Shown: one piece after another, positions 1-8,205 of the stretch
Layout of the letters: each line of letters begins with the position of its first letter
Numbering within the stretch: the first letter of the stretch is position 1
Assembly: GCA_039105265.1 (NCBI GenBank)
Contig: JAPFFF010000509.1
Span: 1 to 21,124, forward strand
Source of the DNA: Tritrichomonas musculus
Taxonomy: Eukaryota > Parabasalia > Tritrichomonadida > Tritrichomonadidae
Direction of reading: 5' to 3'
DNA: 21,124 nucleotides
The notes under the pieces: model-generated
The model's input: the letters and a program-made list of their open reading frames with translations, nothing else
Database searches by the model: none
Told to the model about the DNA's origin: nothing
Program-made: the position numbers and the translations under genes

Positions 1-2
1 CA

Positions 3-134
3 AATTATGAAACTGATTTGGAATCCCTTCGAACCAAAATCATAGATGGTGATAACTATGATCGCAAGGAACTCGATTTGAGGCGTATCAAGATGCTATT
101 GAAAATACTCGAATTCTCATATGAATATGCGTGA
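3..134 (+). CDS. C-terminal end of an unknown protein (5' end outside window)
   Basis: An open frame enters from the left edge and runs 43 codons to a TGA. The visible tail begins NYETDLESLRTK and ends LKILEFSYEYA. It is rich in charged residues and leucine/isoleucine, as in a helical C-terminus, and has no recognisable motif. It lies 120 bases upstream of the KilA-N gene on the same strand. Its codon use (GAT, CGC, CTC, ATC) resembles the following genes, which supports it as a real gene end. No function can be assigned from so short a piece. Confidence 0.55.
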   Translation, partial: NYETDLESLRTKIIDGDNYDRKELDLRRIKMLLKILEFSYEYA

Positions 135-254
135 GTTCAATCGAAGATTGCGCGTAGTTCAATCGCATTAGTATTTTAAATTTTTGGACTCAACTTCATA
201 TGATGTAATAACTAGCTGGCTCGCAATGCAACTCAATTTTTTATCGAATTCCAA

Positions 255-1022
255 ATGGAATCAACTGGGACAAACACATCAATGTCAGCTGTTGTCGAAC
301 CAATCGATGATGAGTATGAATTCATCCAGTATAATGAGAAGCTCCGTTTGATACATTCCATTAAGGATGATATGTACCAGATACAATCGATTCTCAATGC
401 ATGCAATTCCAAGAAGCGTGTCAATGACTGGTTTCGAAATCAATCAGCTCAAGAAATACTTGATGAAATGGGGTCAACGGGAATTCCCGCAGACCGAATT
501 CATGAAGATAGACCCAATTTGCCTAATGATTTGAAGGGAATGTATGTTCACCGATTGCTGGTCAATCATATTGCAATGTGGGCATCCCCTAGATATTCTC
601 TCCATATTATGAAACTCTTGGATGCTCAGTTTGAGAAGCAACGCGAGCAGATGGGTAACAAAATCAATGACCTCACTACAAGGGCTGTCCCCAAGGATCA
701 CAAAAATAGCTACCGATATATGATATGGCTTGAGGATCTTCCCAAAGATAAGGATTCTGTCGTACTCCATCTCGTTCGTCGCAACAAGCATTCATGGAGG
801 CAGGTCAGTAGGATATATCAAGATCAGAAGAAGCGCTGGATATTTGTTGATGACCTACCCATCGCAATGACCCCGAATGAAGATATCAAGCGAATGGCCA
901 AAGCTATGTTCAAAGGGGATGATGTCACTGTAGGTGGCACTAGGATTACCATCAAAAGATCATGCCTTAATGATTTTCACACAGCAGTGGACAAATATTT
1001 CACAACCACAATGCGATCATAA
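255..1022 (+). CDS. KilA-N domain protein
   Basis: This 255-residue protein carries a KilA-N domain at about residues 25-130. The diagnostic parts are VNDWFRNQ (residues 56-63) and YVHRLLVNHIAMWASPRYSL (97-116), which match the family's core in poxviruses, giant viruses and phages. The C-terminal part, about 150-250, contains YMIWLE and VVLHLVRRNK and resembles the beta-rich domain that often follows KilA-N in large DNA viruses; that part is a weaker call. KilA-N proteins bind DNA, but their roles in such elements are mostly unknown, with regulation of replication or transcription likely. The ATG at 255 follows an A/T-rich gap and is the first in frame. The gene precedes the replication genes on the same strand. 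Confidence 0.85.
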   Translation: MESTGTNTSMSAVVEPIDDEYEFIQYNEKLRLIHSIKDDMYQIQSILNACNSKKRVNDWFRNQSAQEILDEMGSTGIPADRIHEDRPNLPNDLKGMYVHRLLVNHIAMWASPRYSLHIMKLLDAQFEKQREQMGNKINDLTTRAVPKDHKNSYRYMIWLEDLPKDKDSVVLHLVRRNKHSWRQVSRIYQDQKKRWIFVDDLPIAMTPNEDIKRMAKAMFKGDDVTVGGTRITIKRSCLNDFHTAVDKYFTTTMRS

Positions 1023-1033
1023 GTGTCAAAGCT

Positions 1034-1055
1034 CAAAAATAATATTTTATTTTTG
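1034..1055. promoter_or_regulatory. Inverted CAAAAATA / TATTTTTG pair between genes
   Basis: CAAAAATA at 1034-1041 faces its reverse complement TATTTTTG at 1048-1055 across six bases. The pair sits just after the KilA-N stop and just before the ATG at 1061. The same pair occurs in the next two gaps. It could be a weak hairpin that ends or processes the upstream transcript, a promoter box for the downstream gene, or both. Confidence 0.45.
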
Positions 1056-1060
1056 CATAA

Positions 1061-1603
1061 ATGGATATTGATATGGCTACAGATATGGCTACAGATATGA
1101 CTACTGATAAGGCTACTGATGCTGAGATACTCCTAAAGATCGTAGATGGTATTACTGATTTGCGCCGAGATGTCAAGCATTTGATTAAGCGTATGAACCA
1201 TAAACGCAAACCATCTGCTGATACCCCAAAGGCTGAAGCACATATCGACACCACTCAGGACACCACTCAGGATGCAAATGACTCACCTCCCGAGACCCCA
1301 TCTATTGAACATCCTCGACCTCGTTTAAATCGCACCCATATATTCAATCGAAGTAAGTTTTTGGATATTGGGGATCACGACCGATTGATCCAATATGTCA
1401 CATCACAGGCAGTAATCGATGCGATCTCCCAAGCAGAACCTCATAAACGTGTATCCCTATTGAGTAGACTCATACGCGATAACCTAAAGTTGAGTATCTC
1501 CATGTATATGACCCAAAAACTAATCAACACCCATATGCCTATAAACAGCCCGTCAAGGGAAACAGCTCCAGACCCAGATGAGATTGATACAACCGATTTC
1601 TAA
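1061..1603 (+). CDS. Unknown protein with MATD repeats and a coiled-coil-type segment
   Basis: The 180-residue product is not recognised. It begins MDIDMATDMATDMTTD, a run of four-residue repeats encoded by a matching short DNA repeat. A charged helical stretch (about residues 22-48, with DGITDLRRDVKHLIKR) that could form a coiled coil comes next, then a Pro/Thr/Asp-rich linker (50-90). A more globular C-terminal half (about 92-160) contains FLDIGDHDRLIQYVTSQAV. The tail is acidic. The start lies 5 bases after an inverted A/T box pair, and the frame lies between KilA-N and the replication genes on the same strand. The layout of tether, linker and globular domain would suit a DNA- or protein-binding accessory factor, but that is only inference. 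Confidence 0.6.
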   Translation: MDIDMATDMATDMTTDKATDAEILLKIVDGITDLRRDVKHLIKRMNHKRKPSADTPKAEAHIDTTQDTTQDANDSPPETPSIEHPRPRLNRTHIFNRSKFLDIGDHDRLIQYVTSQAVIDAISQAEPHKRVSLLSRLIRDNLKLSISMYMTQKLINTHMPINSPSRETAPDPDEIDTTDF

Positions 1604-1611
1604 CCGTAATC

Positions 1612-1625
1612 CAAAAATATTTTTG
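1612..1625. promoter_or_regulatory. Perfect palindrome CAAAAATATTTTTG after a gene
   Basis: CAAAAATATTTTTG at 1612-1625 starts nine bases after the stop of the gene ending at 1603. It is the CAAAAATA / TATTTTTG pair of the neighbouring gaps with the two halves overlapping. No convincing gene starts directly downstream, so here a transcript-end role is more likely than a promoter role. Confidence 0.45.
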
Positions 1626-1855
1626 CAAAAACCGACCCCATGATGGATGCGTAATGCATTCTCTCGAGGAACCAACATACGTACCCGGGATTGCACATCA
1701 TTCCCTCAAGGAAAATACCTGCATCCACCATGAGACTGGTTTGGGTTGCAAATGCCGGCAAATGCCCGTATTACCCCATAATCCACAAGTAATAGCTTAC
1801 CCAAGGTGTTTAGTTCGCTATGGCTCTACCACAAATATGGACCGGAAATAATACG

Positions 1856-1946
1856 AAAAATCGGTATGGCAGTGGATCGAACTCATGCCTGCAGCCGAAG
1901 CCCGGAGACATGCTTCATGATCCAACAACTATACCAGTTAGCGCTA
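1856..1946 (-). other. Degenerate tRNA-like / Pol III-type sequence
   Basis: On the minus strand TAGCGCTAACTGG (1946-1934) resembles a tRNA A box, and GAGTTCGATCCA (1884-1873) resembles a B box. Each is about one base off in length. They are roughly 50 bases apart and a run of five T follows at 1860-1856, as in a Pol III unit. The acceptor and T stems do not pair properly, so this is not a working tRNA. A tRNA relic or the head of a tRNA-derived SINE is possible, and chance resemblance is not excluded. Confidence 0.25.
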
Positions 1947-1948
1947 AC
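1937..1948. repeat. 12-bp perfect palindrome GTTAGCGCTAAC
   Basis: The sequence equals its own reverse complement and overlaps the tRNA-like A box. It could be a binding site for a dimeric protein or a chance palindrome. Confidence 0.4.
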
Positions 1949-1988
1949 ACATATATGATTCCGATTTGCTATTTAATTGAGTAAAATT

Positions 1989-2031
1989 CAAAAATAGTAT
2001 GTTATCAACTGCGTTGCGATGATTATTTTTG
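1989..2031. promoter_or_regulatory. Third inverted CAAAAATA / TATTTTTG pair
   Basis: CAAAAATA at 1989-1996 is matched by TATTTTTG at 2024-2031, which ends 19 bases before the ATG at 2051. The spacer is 27 bases, longer than in the two upstream gaps. The constant position of the second box, shortly before a start codon here and at 1048-1055, favours a promoter or transcript-start role. Confidence 0.45.
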
Positions 2032-2050
2032 TATTTTTACCAATGGGCAA

Positions 2051-2476
2051 ATGAGTAATATTACTAGTTGGAATTTCGATAAAAAGGTTCTACCCACAGA
2101 CATCGTCAGAGACTATATCGATATCATCAATGAGAAGTTCCGTGGGGGTATCTCAACCAGAAACCCATATGTTGGACAGCTGAGCAGTCTCATAAAGTTC
2201 CTGAATGAGAACTCATTTGTAGATCACACTGGTTTTGATCCCGCTAATAAGCTCGAGGAATCAGATTTTGATACATTCCTCAGGCGACTGAGGCTTACAC
2301 GTGCTGAGCAGAGGCGTTTCAAGGTATTGGGATTGGAAGGTGCTGAACGTTTACTGAATAGCAAGATTAATAAGACGCATTTTAATAAAACTGTTTTAAC
2401 TGCGAGTGATGTCAAAGATTATATCAAGATCGTCAACACTGAGTTCGGTGGCAAAATCCCAACCGACATATCATAG
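2051..2476 (+). CDS. Repeat-module protein of the element's replication region
   Basis: This 141-codon frame is part of the virus-derived element and has no recognised family. Its N-terminal region, about residues 10-80, is a module of the form (V/I)xDYIDxxNEKF, then SLIKFLNxN and FxxHTGFD, ending DFDTFLRRL. A second start of the same module (VKDYIKIVNTEF) appears near residue 120. The same module occurs in the frame at 2693-4546, so the two belong to one repeat family. An A/T box pair precedes the start at 2051. The region is judged fossil and not fully intact. A role as a DNA- or replication-protein-binding module is inference from its position upstream of the polymerase. Confidence 0.5.
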   Translation: MSNITSWNFDKKVLPTDIVRDYIDIINEKFRGGISTRNPYVGQLSSLIKFLNENSFVDHTGFDPANKLEESDFDTFLRRLRLTRAEQRRFKVLGLEGAERLLNSKINKTHFNKTVLTASDVKDYIKIVNTEFGGKIPTDIS

Positions 2477-2692
2477 GCCGCACAGCAGAGCAGTCTCATA
2501 AAGTTCCTAAATGATAATTTATTTGTATATCGCACACGTTTTGATACTAATACTCTTCTCAAGGAATCCCATTTTGATAAATTCTTCGAGAGACTACATG
2601 ATGAACAAGAGGATAAGCTGCGGAGGGATGCAACTGAACAGAATCTGCATGCACTTAAGGAAGTAAGACTTGAGCGGGAACGTGCTAAGCAA

Positions 2693-4546
2693 TTGGAACG
2701 GGAGCATGCTAAGCAGGAGCGTCTCCAGAAGCAGGAACAGAAACTCGCTGAGAAGTCGAAACGCGATCGATTGAAGAAGAAGCGGGAACAGGAGAAGAAA
2801 CTGGAGCGTGAAAAGCATCGCAAGATTACTACTAAGAATTTCGCTAAACGTATTCTATACGAGGATACTGTTGAAGATTATATCGATAAGGCCAATGAGA
2901 AGTTCGATGCCAACATCCCAATCCGCAACACATCATATAATGAACGACTGAACAGTTTCATAAAGTTCCTAAATGATAATTTATTTGTATATCGCACCGG
3001 TTTTGATCGCAATCAGTATCTCGAGGCATCAGATCTTGATACATTCTTCGATAGACTTGAGACTGAACGAGATAATGATTACTTCAGTAAATTCAATAGA
3101 GATGATTACAAGATTGAGGACCGCATTGATGAACGCCAGCAATTGAATACCTGGATTAAGTTCATTCAGCAATTAGATGATGAACACAAAGCATATTCAT
3201 ATTTCAACAAGTATTATCCCGAGTATCTCGATAGAGCTGAAATACAAGATATATTCCGAGACAGGACTAAGGTTACAAAACTGAATCATATTATCGATGG
3301 TAATGCTAATATTGATGATAACAAAGTATGTTCATATTTCAACAAATATTTCCCCGAGTATATCGACAGAACTGAAATACATAATATACCCCGAGACAGG
3401 ACTAAGGTTACAAAACTGATCCATATTATCAATAGTAACGCTATTAATGATGATTCCCCCAAGGTCCCCGAAAATATTGATGATCTCCCCAAGGACCCTG
3501 AAAATAATGAAATACTCGATTACCTCAGTGAGTTCGGTCATGAGTTCAAATCGAAACACACCGATTTCCTCATGGTGAATGAACCTGATAGCTATGATAG
3601 GGCTGTTGAGGCTTGGCAATTATATGCCAAATATGCTGATAGTGATTCCAAGGAACGCGAGGATATCGATACCTATGAGCCAATATACATATACTACTTC
3701 AACTCGATATCCTCATTGAACACCATATATGAGGGTTTGCAACAGGTCTATAAGCGTGAGGTAAAACCATTCAAAATCTATTTCCAACTCTCTGGTGTAT
3801 TTCAGTCCCCCTGTGAGGAGAATATGTGTGGGTATTCATCTGAATATGCAGCTAGAGAAATCAATTGGAACAACTATAAATCGGCTATTCCAATTGTGGT
3901 TCGTGATGAGCAATCGCTTGATATCGTGAAGTACTATATTGAATCAGTACTGCACTCATATGAGACCTCAACATCTGGAACCAAGTTGATTATGGTAGGA
4001 TCAGTCTCATTCACGGTATCTCGAATGGTCAAGGTTAGTGGTCCAATCAAGGATTTACCTCCTGAGATCAAAAATAGCAAATTCATCATCACGGACAACG
4101 CCGATGACAATCTTTGTTGGTACCGATTTCTGGCTGCATGTCTAGATGACCATCTGGTTGACCCTGAATCTGGTTGCAATACTAAGAATCGCACACAGGC
4201 AGCTAGGAAGCTCCTATGCGAGGATCACAATATAGTGTATTCAACTAAGCCATCACAAGATGCAATCGACCTCCTGAACAACTATCCAGGTACATCAATT
4301 GAATCCATGAAGGCATCTGCTGAGAAGCATCACTTGAATGTGGACATCTATGAGTACTTGGAGGATCTCAAAGTTTATAATCTTCAGGACCAATGGAAAT
4401 ACAATAGCAATAACTCATTTAGGAAATCCGCATTGCTGTACACCCAAAATCGAATCATCCACATAATGTACATCAGGGATGCTGAGAAGCTGACCAACAT
4501 CCATATCTGTCCAAAGTGTGGCTCATATGCGCATTACGGTCATTAA
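2693..4546 (+). CDS. Large repeat-module protein upstream of the polymerase
   Basis: This frame of 617 codons begins with a strongly charged K/E/R/Q helix (residues 1-43, for example KQEQKLAEKSKRDRLKKKRE), likely a coiled coil. It continues with one copy of the DYIDxxNEKF...SFIKFLNDN...TGFD module (about 50-115). A 45-residue tandem duplication follows, built on SYFNKYxPEYxDRxEI and DRTKVTKL (about 165-255). Near residue 470, DNADDNLCWYRFLAACL recalls the Asp-Asn-x-Cys-(Trp/Phe) centre of OTU/papain-like folds often found ahead of viral protein-primed polymerases; this is a weak call. The frame ends with a Cys-x2-Cys pair (ICPKCG). Its composition and strand match the polymerase that follows. 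The replication region as a whole appears broken, with about two breaks. Confidence 0.6.
   Translation: MEREHAKQERLQKQEQKLAEKSKRDRLKKKREQEKKLEREKHRKITTKNFAKRILYEDTVEDYIDKANEKFDANIPIRNTSYNERLNSFIKFLNDNLFVYRTGFDRNQYLEASDLDTFFDRLETERDNDYFSKFNRDDYKIEDRIDERQQLNTWIKFIQQLDDEHKAYSYFNKYYPEYLDRAEIQDIFRDRTKVTKLNHIIDGNANIDDNKVCSYFNKYFPEYIDRTEIHNIPRDRTKVTKLIHIINSNAINDDSPKVPENIDDLPKDPENNEILDYLSEFGHEFKSKHTDFLMVNEPDSYDRAVEAWQLYAKYADSDSKEREDIDTYEPIYIYYFNSISSLNTIYEGLQQVYKREVKPFKIYFQLSGVFQSPCEENMCGYSSEYAAREINWNNYKSAIPIVVRDEQSLDIVKYYIESVLHSYETSTSGTKLIMVGSVSFTVSRMVKVSGPIKDLPPEIKNSKFIITDNADDNLCWYRFLAACLDDHLVDPESGCNTKNRTQAARKLLCEDHNIVYSTKPSQDAIDLLNNYPGTSIESMKASAEKHHLNVDIYEYLEDLKVYNLQDQWKYNSNNSFRKSALLYTQNRIIHIMYIRDAEKLTNIHICPKCGSYAHYGH
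3196..3437 (+). repeat. 135-bp in-frame tandem duplication inside the large repeat-module gene
   Basis: The stretch starting TTCATATTTCAACAA at 3196 recurs at 3331, an offset of 135 bases (45 codons). Both copies encode SYFNKYxPEYxDRxEI followed by DRTKVTKLxHII. Many differences are silent or conservative (TAT/TTC, GAT/GAC, CTC/ATC), so the duplication is not very recent and was kept in frame. Confidence 0.85.
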
Positions 4547-4549
4547 AAT

Positions 4550-7500
4550 ATGAAGTGTTTCGAGAACCATGTTAAGAACTGTGACGAGGTATTTCGAAAG
4601 CGATTCATACCCAATCGTGAACCACTACCATACTGTCCACATATACTCAGCAATCAGGTATACGAATATTGCTTAGCCTATGGTCTCGACTGTAAACCCA
4701 ACATATATTACATCACCTACGATTTCGAAACTGTTGAACAGCCAGTGAATGCATCTATTGGTTCATCTACAACCATCAACTCACGACTGATTCCCCTTAG
4801 TGTATCATCATGTGTCAAATCACAATCTGGTTGTACCACAAAGAACATCTCATTAAGAGATTCATCTGAGTTCATCATCAAATGGATTGAGTGGTTGTTT
4901 GAGCAATCCAAACAGGTGTATCACGATAAGGTTCAATATATGAAATCATTCATCAATCAACCAGTTGACAATCTCAAAACCATTGATCGCAACCTGAATG
5001 TGATAACCGTATTTGGATTCAACTCGAGTAGATTCGATAGCAACCTATTCAAGGAGTATCTCAACTACAGTTCAGCTGGAACCACGTTATGGAGTGTTGA
5101 ACCCAATAGCATCATTGGTACCACATCCTCATTGAAGCAGTTCATATTGAAGTCACCCAAATACGACACCAAGTTGCAATTCATCGATGCACAATCATTT
5201 GTCGCTGGAGGTACATTACGACAATTCGGTGTAGACTTTGGGGGAGTTGAGAATAGCTCGAAGGGTGTGTTCCCATATGAAGCCATCAACACTGAGAACT
5301 ACAATGAGGTCCTCTCAAAAGCAGAGCCATTTGAGCATGAAGCGTTCTACAGCTATCTCAACCAGAAGAACCCATTGACACCAGATGATTACAAACTATA
5401 TCTCGAGGATGCCAAAAACTATAAAACCCGATGGGACTACCTACTTGCATACAATGATAATGATGTCGAGATGATGATCAAACCCATTGACAACCTGATT
5501 GCACTCAATGCTCAGTACAATGTGAACCTCATCTCAAACCTATCGCTAAGCAAGAATGCATCCTGTATCAAGTATGCACTCGCATATAAGGAATTTGATC
5601 CAAATGCTGAATACTCTATACAGAATCCCATTAACAAATTCAAACCAAACCTCGATTGGTGGCGATACAAATGTGAGAACTACTATAACCAGGATGTCAA
5701 ATATAATCAATCTCATAAGGACAAACCCAGGAACCTCAATAAATGTGTTTGTGAGGAGCAATTCGATAAGTTCATGGAGATGTACAACAATCCAGATACA
5801 GGTAAGTGCCATCTCTGTGGTGAGCACTTCACATGGACCAACAGACCTACTCTCGATAGAATCAATAATGATATCGGTCATGAACTCAGCAACTGTAAAC
5901 TCGCTTGTGCGGAATGCAACAGACTTCGCAGTCGTGATGACCCCAATATAACCAAACTCCGAATTCAGCTGAAGAAGTACTGCAAGATGATGCATCTCCC
6001 AACACTCATCAATGATGAACAGGAGTATTACAGCTTACGGAACAACATCACTGGTGGTCTATCCAATGTCATGCATCGAGTCAACATCAAGGGTCATACC
6101 AAAATAAACCGTTTTAGATACAACGCCGTTGATCACAAGGTAATCTCATATGATACTCCACACACGATGACTCATATTGTTGGAGTCGATTTCAACAGCT
6201 TATACCCATCTGCATTCAGTTCAACCAAACATGATGCAAATCCATATCACGGGGGAGTCATGTATATGACAGGTTCCATGATAGAGCGATTGGAGGTGTA
6301 CAACAATGGTACCAAAAATATGAACACCTACAGCTCATGTATGCGTATCATCAACAGCCAGAAGCTCCGAAAGCATCCCAAATTCCTGTTTAAAGCGGAG
6401 GTCATGTTGAAATGCCCAATATCCAAAATCAACTACTTCATCAATTTCCCACCTGTATTTCGCAATTTCGATATCACCAATGATGAGGCCACAATTGGTC
6501 CATACATGCACAACTACATGACTCACAATAAGCTCCCATCTGTTGATAAAACTGAACGGAAGCTGACCATGAGTGTTGATACAATGGGCACCTATCAGAC
6601 ATTCTCGAATTACTACCTCTGGTTCCTACTTGACCATGGACTTGTCATTGAGGATATCAAGAGTCTCACCAAATACGAGGCTCATCGCGGATTCAACCCA
6701 TTCGTTAGCGAGTTCATGAAACGCCGTCAGGATATCATATCAGGTGTTGCTAAGGGGAATGGCTTGGAACAAGACTTGAGCGTAGCGAACGAGAAGTTCT
6801 ACAAGATCAGCATGAATGGCTCATATGGGTACGATGGTATGAACACCGAGAAGTTCTCCAAAATCAAGATATGCTCACGCGATAAGACCTTCCAGAATAT
6901 CATCTACGACAACTATGTCAGTGGCACCAAATTGAGTGATGACAACTATCTACTCCAGATGAACCCAAAGAGCTTCAAATGCACGACATGCCTTCAGGAA
7001 TCATTCTGGACTCTAGATAATGCCAAATTCTGGTATCTCACATTCATATACGAGTTCATGTACAAGTGCCTTGATGTGGAGCGATTCCATTTCATAGAGG
7101 GGGACACTGATAGTGCGTATTTTGCGGTTGCTGGTGATGATACCAAGAGGTCCGATCAAGAGTTCAAATACATCATCAAGAATAGGGCATTCTATGATGA
7201 GAACATATATAAGTTCATGCCGAATCCCAATATAAATACAATCGCTGATGAGAAGAAAATATTGGGTCTCTGCATTGAGAAATATGGTGAGAATATGATA
7301 GCGTTAGCCCCTAAGTGCTACACCATATTTAATAGTGGGTCGGTTACCAAGGCACTCAAACTCAAGGGGGTCTCCCTCAAGAAAAACCATATTACAAGTG
7401 ATGATTACAAGGACATCATCGACAATGGTGGTGTGAAGGTTGGCAAAAATATCAATCTGCAAATGACTCGCAATACCAAAATCCAGAGCAAAATCAGTGA

Positions 7501-7609
7501 GATGACGATGTCCAAGATCACGGTAAACAAGAATGCTCTCACTGGGACACATGCCAAAATGATTGTCCTCGAGAACCAATCCTGTGCACCATTCATCCAC
7601 GGACAATGA
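4550..7609 (+). CDS. Protein-primed family B DNA polymerase with an HNH module
   Basis: This 1019-codon frame encodes the element's replicase. The 3'-5' exonuclease motifs are YDFETVE (D58, E60), GFNSSRFD (N158, D163) and YNDND (D305). The polymerase motifs are A, VDFNSLYPSA (D547); B, KISMNGSYG (about 752-760); and C, EGDTDSAYF (D852, D854); KCY with a lysine lies near 930. This set is typical of the protein-primed (phi29-like, Polinton and linear plasmid) branch of family B. Between the exonuclease and motif A, at about 397-480, is an HNH-type zinc module: CHLC (420-423), TLDRINNDIGH (434-444) and CAECNRLRS (453-461). The enzyme would copy linear DNA from a terminal protein primer, which was not found here. 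The catalytic residues listed are all present. As part of the replication region it is treated as a fossil copy. Confidence 0.93.
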   Translation: MKCFENHVKNCDEVFRKRFIPNREPLPYCPHILSNQVYEYCLAYGLDCKPNIYYITYDFETVEQPVNASIGSSTTINSRLIPLSVSSCVKSQSGCTTKNISLRDSSEFIIKWIEWLFEQSKQVYHDKVQYMKSFINQPVDNLKTIDRNLNVITVFGFNSSRFDSNLFKEYLNYSSAGTTLWSVEPNSIIGTTSSLKQFILKSPKYDTKLQFIDAQSFVAGGTLRQFGVDFGGVENSSKGVFPYEAINTENYNEVLSKAEPFEHEAFYSYLNQKNPLTPDDYKLYLEDAKNYKTRWDYLLAYNDNDVEMMIKPIDNLIALNAQYNVNLISNLSLSKNASCIKYALAYKEFDPNAEYSIQNPINKFKPNLDWWRYKCENYYNQDVKYNQSHKDKPRNLNKCVCEEQFDKFMEMYNNPDTGKCHLCGEHFTWTNRPTLDRINNDIGHELSNCKLACAECNRLRSRDDPNITKLRIQLKKYCKMMHLPTLINDEQEYYSLRNNITGGLSNVMHRVNIKGHTKINRFRYNAVDHKVISYDTPHTMTHIVGVDFNSLYPSAFSSTKHDANPYHGGVMYMTGSMIERLEVYNNGTKNMNTYSSCMRIINSQKLRKHPKFLFKAEVMLKCPISKINYFINFPPVFRNFDITNDEATIGPYMHNYMTHNKLPSVDKTERKLTMSVDTMGTYQTFSNYYLWFLLDHGLVIEDIKSLTKYEAHRGFNPFVSEFMKRRQDIISGVAKGNGLEQDLSVANEKFYKISMNGSYGYDGMNTEKFSKIKICSRDKTFQNIIYDNYVSGTKLSDDNYLLQMNPKSFKCTTCLQESFWTLDNAKFWYLTFIYEFMYKCLDVERFHFIEGDTDSAYFAVAGDDTKRSDQEFKYIIKNRAFYDENIYKFMPNPNINTIADEKKILGLCIEKYGENMIALAPKCYTIFNSGSVTKALKLKGVSLKKNHITSDDYKDIIDNGGVKVGKNINLQMTRNTKIQSKISEMTMSKITVNKNALTGTHAKMIVLENQSCAPFIHGQ

Positions 7610-7949
7610 GACAGTTGTACCTGATTTGCCAATATTGGATTATGCCAATAGATTATATCTCGTATCACTACAAGGTCAAGCTGTACATAGCATTATAGGA
7701 GAACATGAATATACACCATCCGTGATTGCAACAGTTGATACTGTTATAGAACCACAGGCACCTATTATAATTGATTACGATTCATCTAAACCAATCAAAA
7801 TCAAAACATTTACCGATTCACTAAAACACATCGAAATGAGGCTAGTAGATTTCATGTACCAACCTGTCATATTAAAGTCTCCATTATTTGTCAACATTAA
7901 AATTAAACCCGCAGGGACAACTAATATTTGCGCACCAACAAATCATTAA
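7563..7949 (+). CDS. Small unknown protein overlapping the polymerase end
   Basis: This 128-codon frame starts inside the last 47 bases of the polymerase gene in another frame and ends at 7949. Outside the overlap the sequence looks protein-like (ETVVPDLPILDYANRLYL, then PIIIDYDSSKPIKIKTFT) with a beta-rich, non-repetitive composition. It has no recognised motif, signal peptide or membrane segment. The A/T content is higher than in the polymerase and closer to the minus-strand module. It is the last plus-strand gene before the convergent junction. The true start is uncertain, because the first in-frame Met is the one inside the polymerase gene. Confidence 0.5.
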   Translation: MSSRTNPVHHSSTDNETVVPDLPILDYANRLYLVSLQGQAVHSIIGEHEYTPSVIATVDTVIEPQAPIIIDYDSSKPIKIKTFTDSLKHIEMRLVDFMYQPVILKSPLFVNIKIKPAGTTNICAPTNH

Positions 7950-7970
7950 GCTTTGATTCAATTAAAGATT

Positions 7971-7978
7971 TATTTTTG
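7971..7978 (+). promoter_or_regulatory. Lone TATTTTTG box after the last plus-strand gene
   Basis: The same eight-base box seen in the three upstream gaps lies 22 bases after the stop at 7949, here without its CAAAAATA partner. As no plus-strand gene follows, it supports a transcript-end role, or it is chance in A/T-rich DNA. Confidence 0.3.
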
Positions 7979-8017
7979 AGTAGGTATCGGGTGTACATGA
8001 AGTGGTTGTATGAGATG

Positions 8018-8200
8018 ATTACATGAATGAGTTGTGATACAAGATATGGGAGATGATTGTATGGGTTGCTGTAGGAGGTTGCATAAGATGGGTTGCTGTA
8101 GAAGTATTCTAGATAGGTTGCATGAGATGGGTTGCTTGAGTGGATTTGTGTGAGATGATTGCATGAGATGATTGCTGTAGGAGTATTCTAGATAGGTTGG
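8018..8200. repeat. Degenerate minisatellite of GGTTGC / GAGATG words
   Basis: This G/T-rich stretch is built from variants of GATTGCATGAGATG and GGTTGCTGTAG. The clearest pair is a 26-base word at 8095-8120 and 8174-8199 (GCTGTAG, then AGTATTCTAGATAGGTTG) with one difference, 79 bases apart. No coding signal is seen on either strand. It borders the long inverted repeat and lies in the convergent gap. Confidence 0.6.
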
Positions 8201-8205
8201 TATTA

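Larger units (their letters stand above)
1627..1988. other. Gene-poor gap; a 65-codon frame here is doubtful
   Basis: About 360 bases lie between the two inverted A/T boxes. The only open frame of note on the + strand is 1654-1851 (65 codons, starting MHSLEEPTYVPG). It has scattered Cys and His, no recognised motif and a less typical composition, so it is not called as a gene. The right part carries the degenerate tRNA-like sequence listed separately. The gap looks like the remnant of an insertion or a decayed gene. Confidence 0.4.

Noticed and set aside
135-165. Direct repeat GTTCAATCG at 135-143 and 157-165 upstream of the KilA-N gene
   Set aside because: Only nine bases and two copies; too little to call a regulatory site.
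1654-1851. 65-codon plus-strand frame with scattered Cys/His
   Set aside because: The spacing does not fit a zinc finger, no family is recognised, and the gap also holds non-coding-looking repeats. Kept only as part of the gap description.
1861-1950. Functional tRNA gene on the minus strand
   Set aside because: Acceptor, anticodon and T stems do not pair; only promoter-like words and a T run are present.
5546-5995. Frames of 131 and 149 codons on both strands across the HNH region of the polymerase
   Set aside because: They are shadows of the polymerase gene, which has clear motifs throughout this interval.
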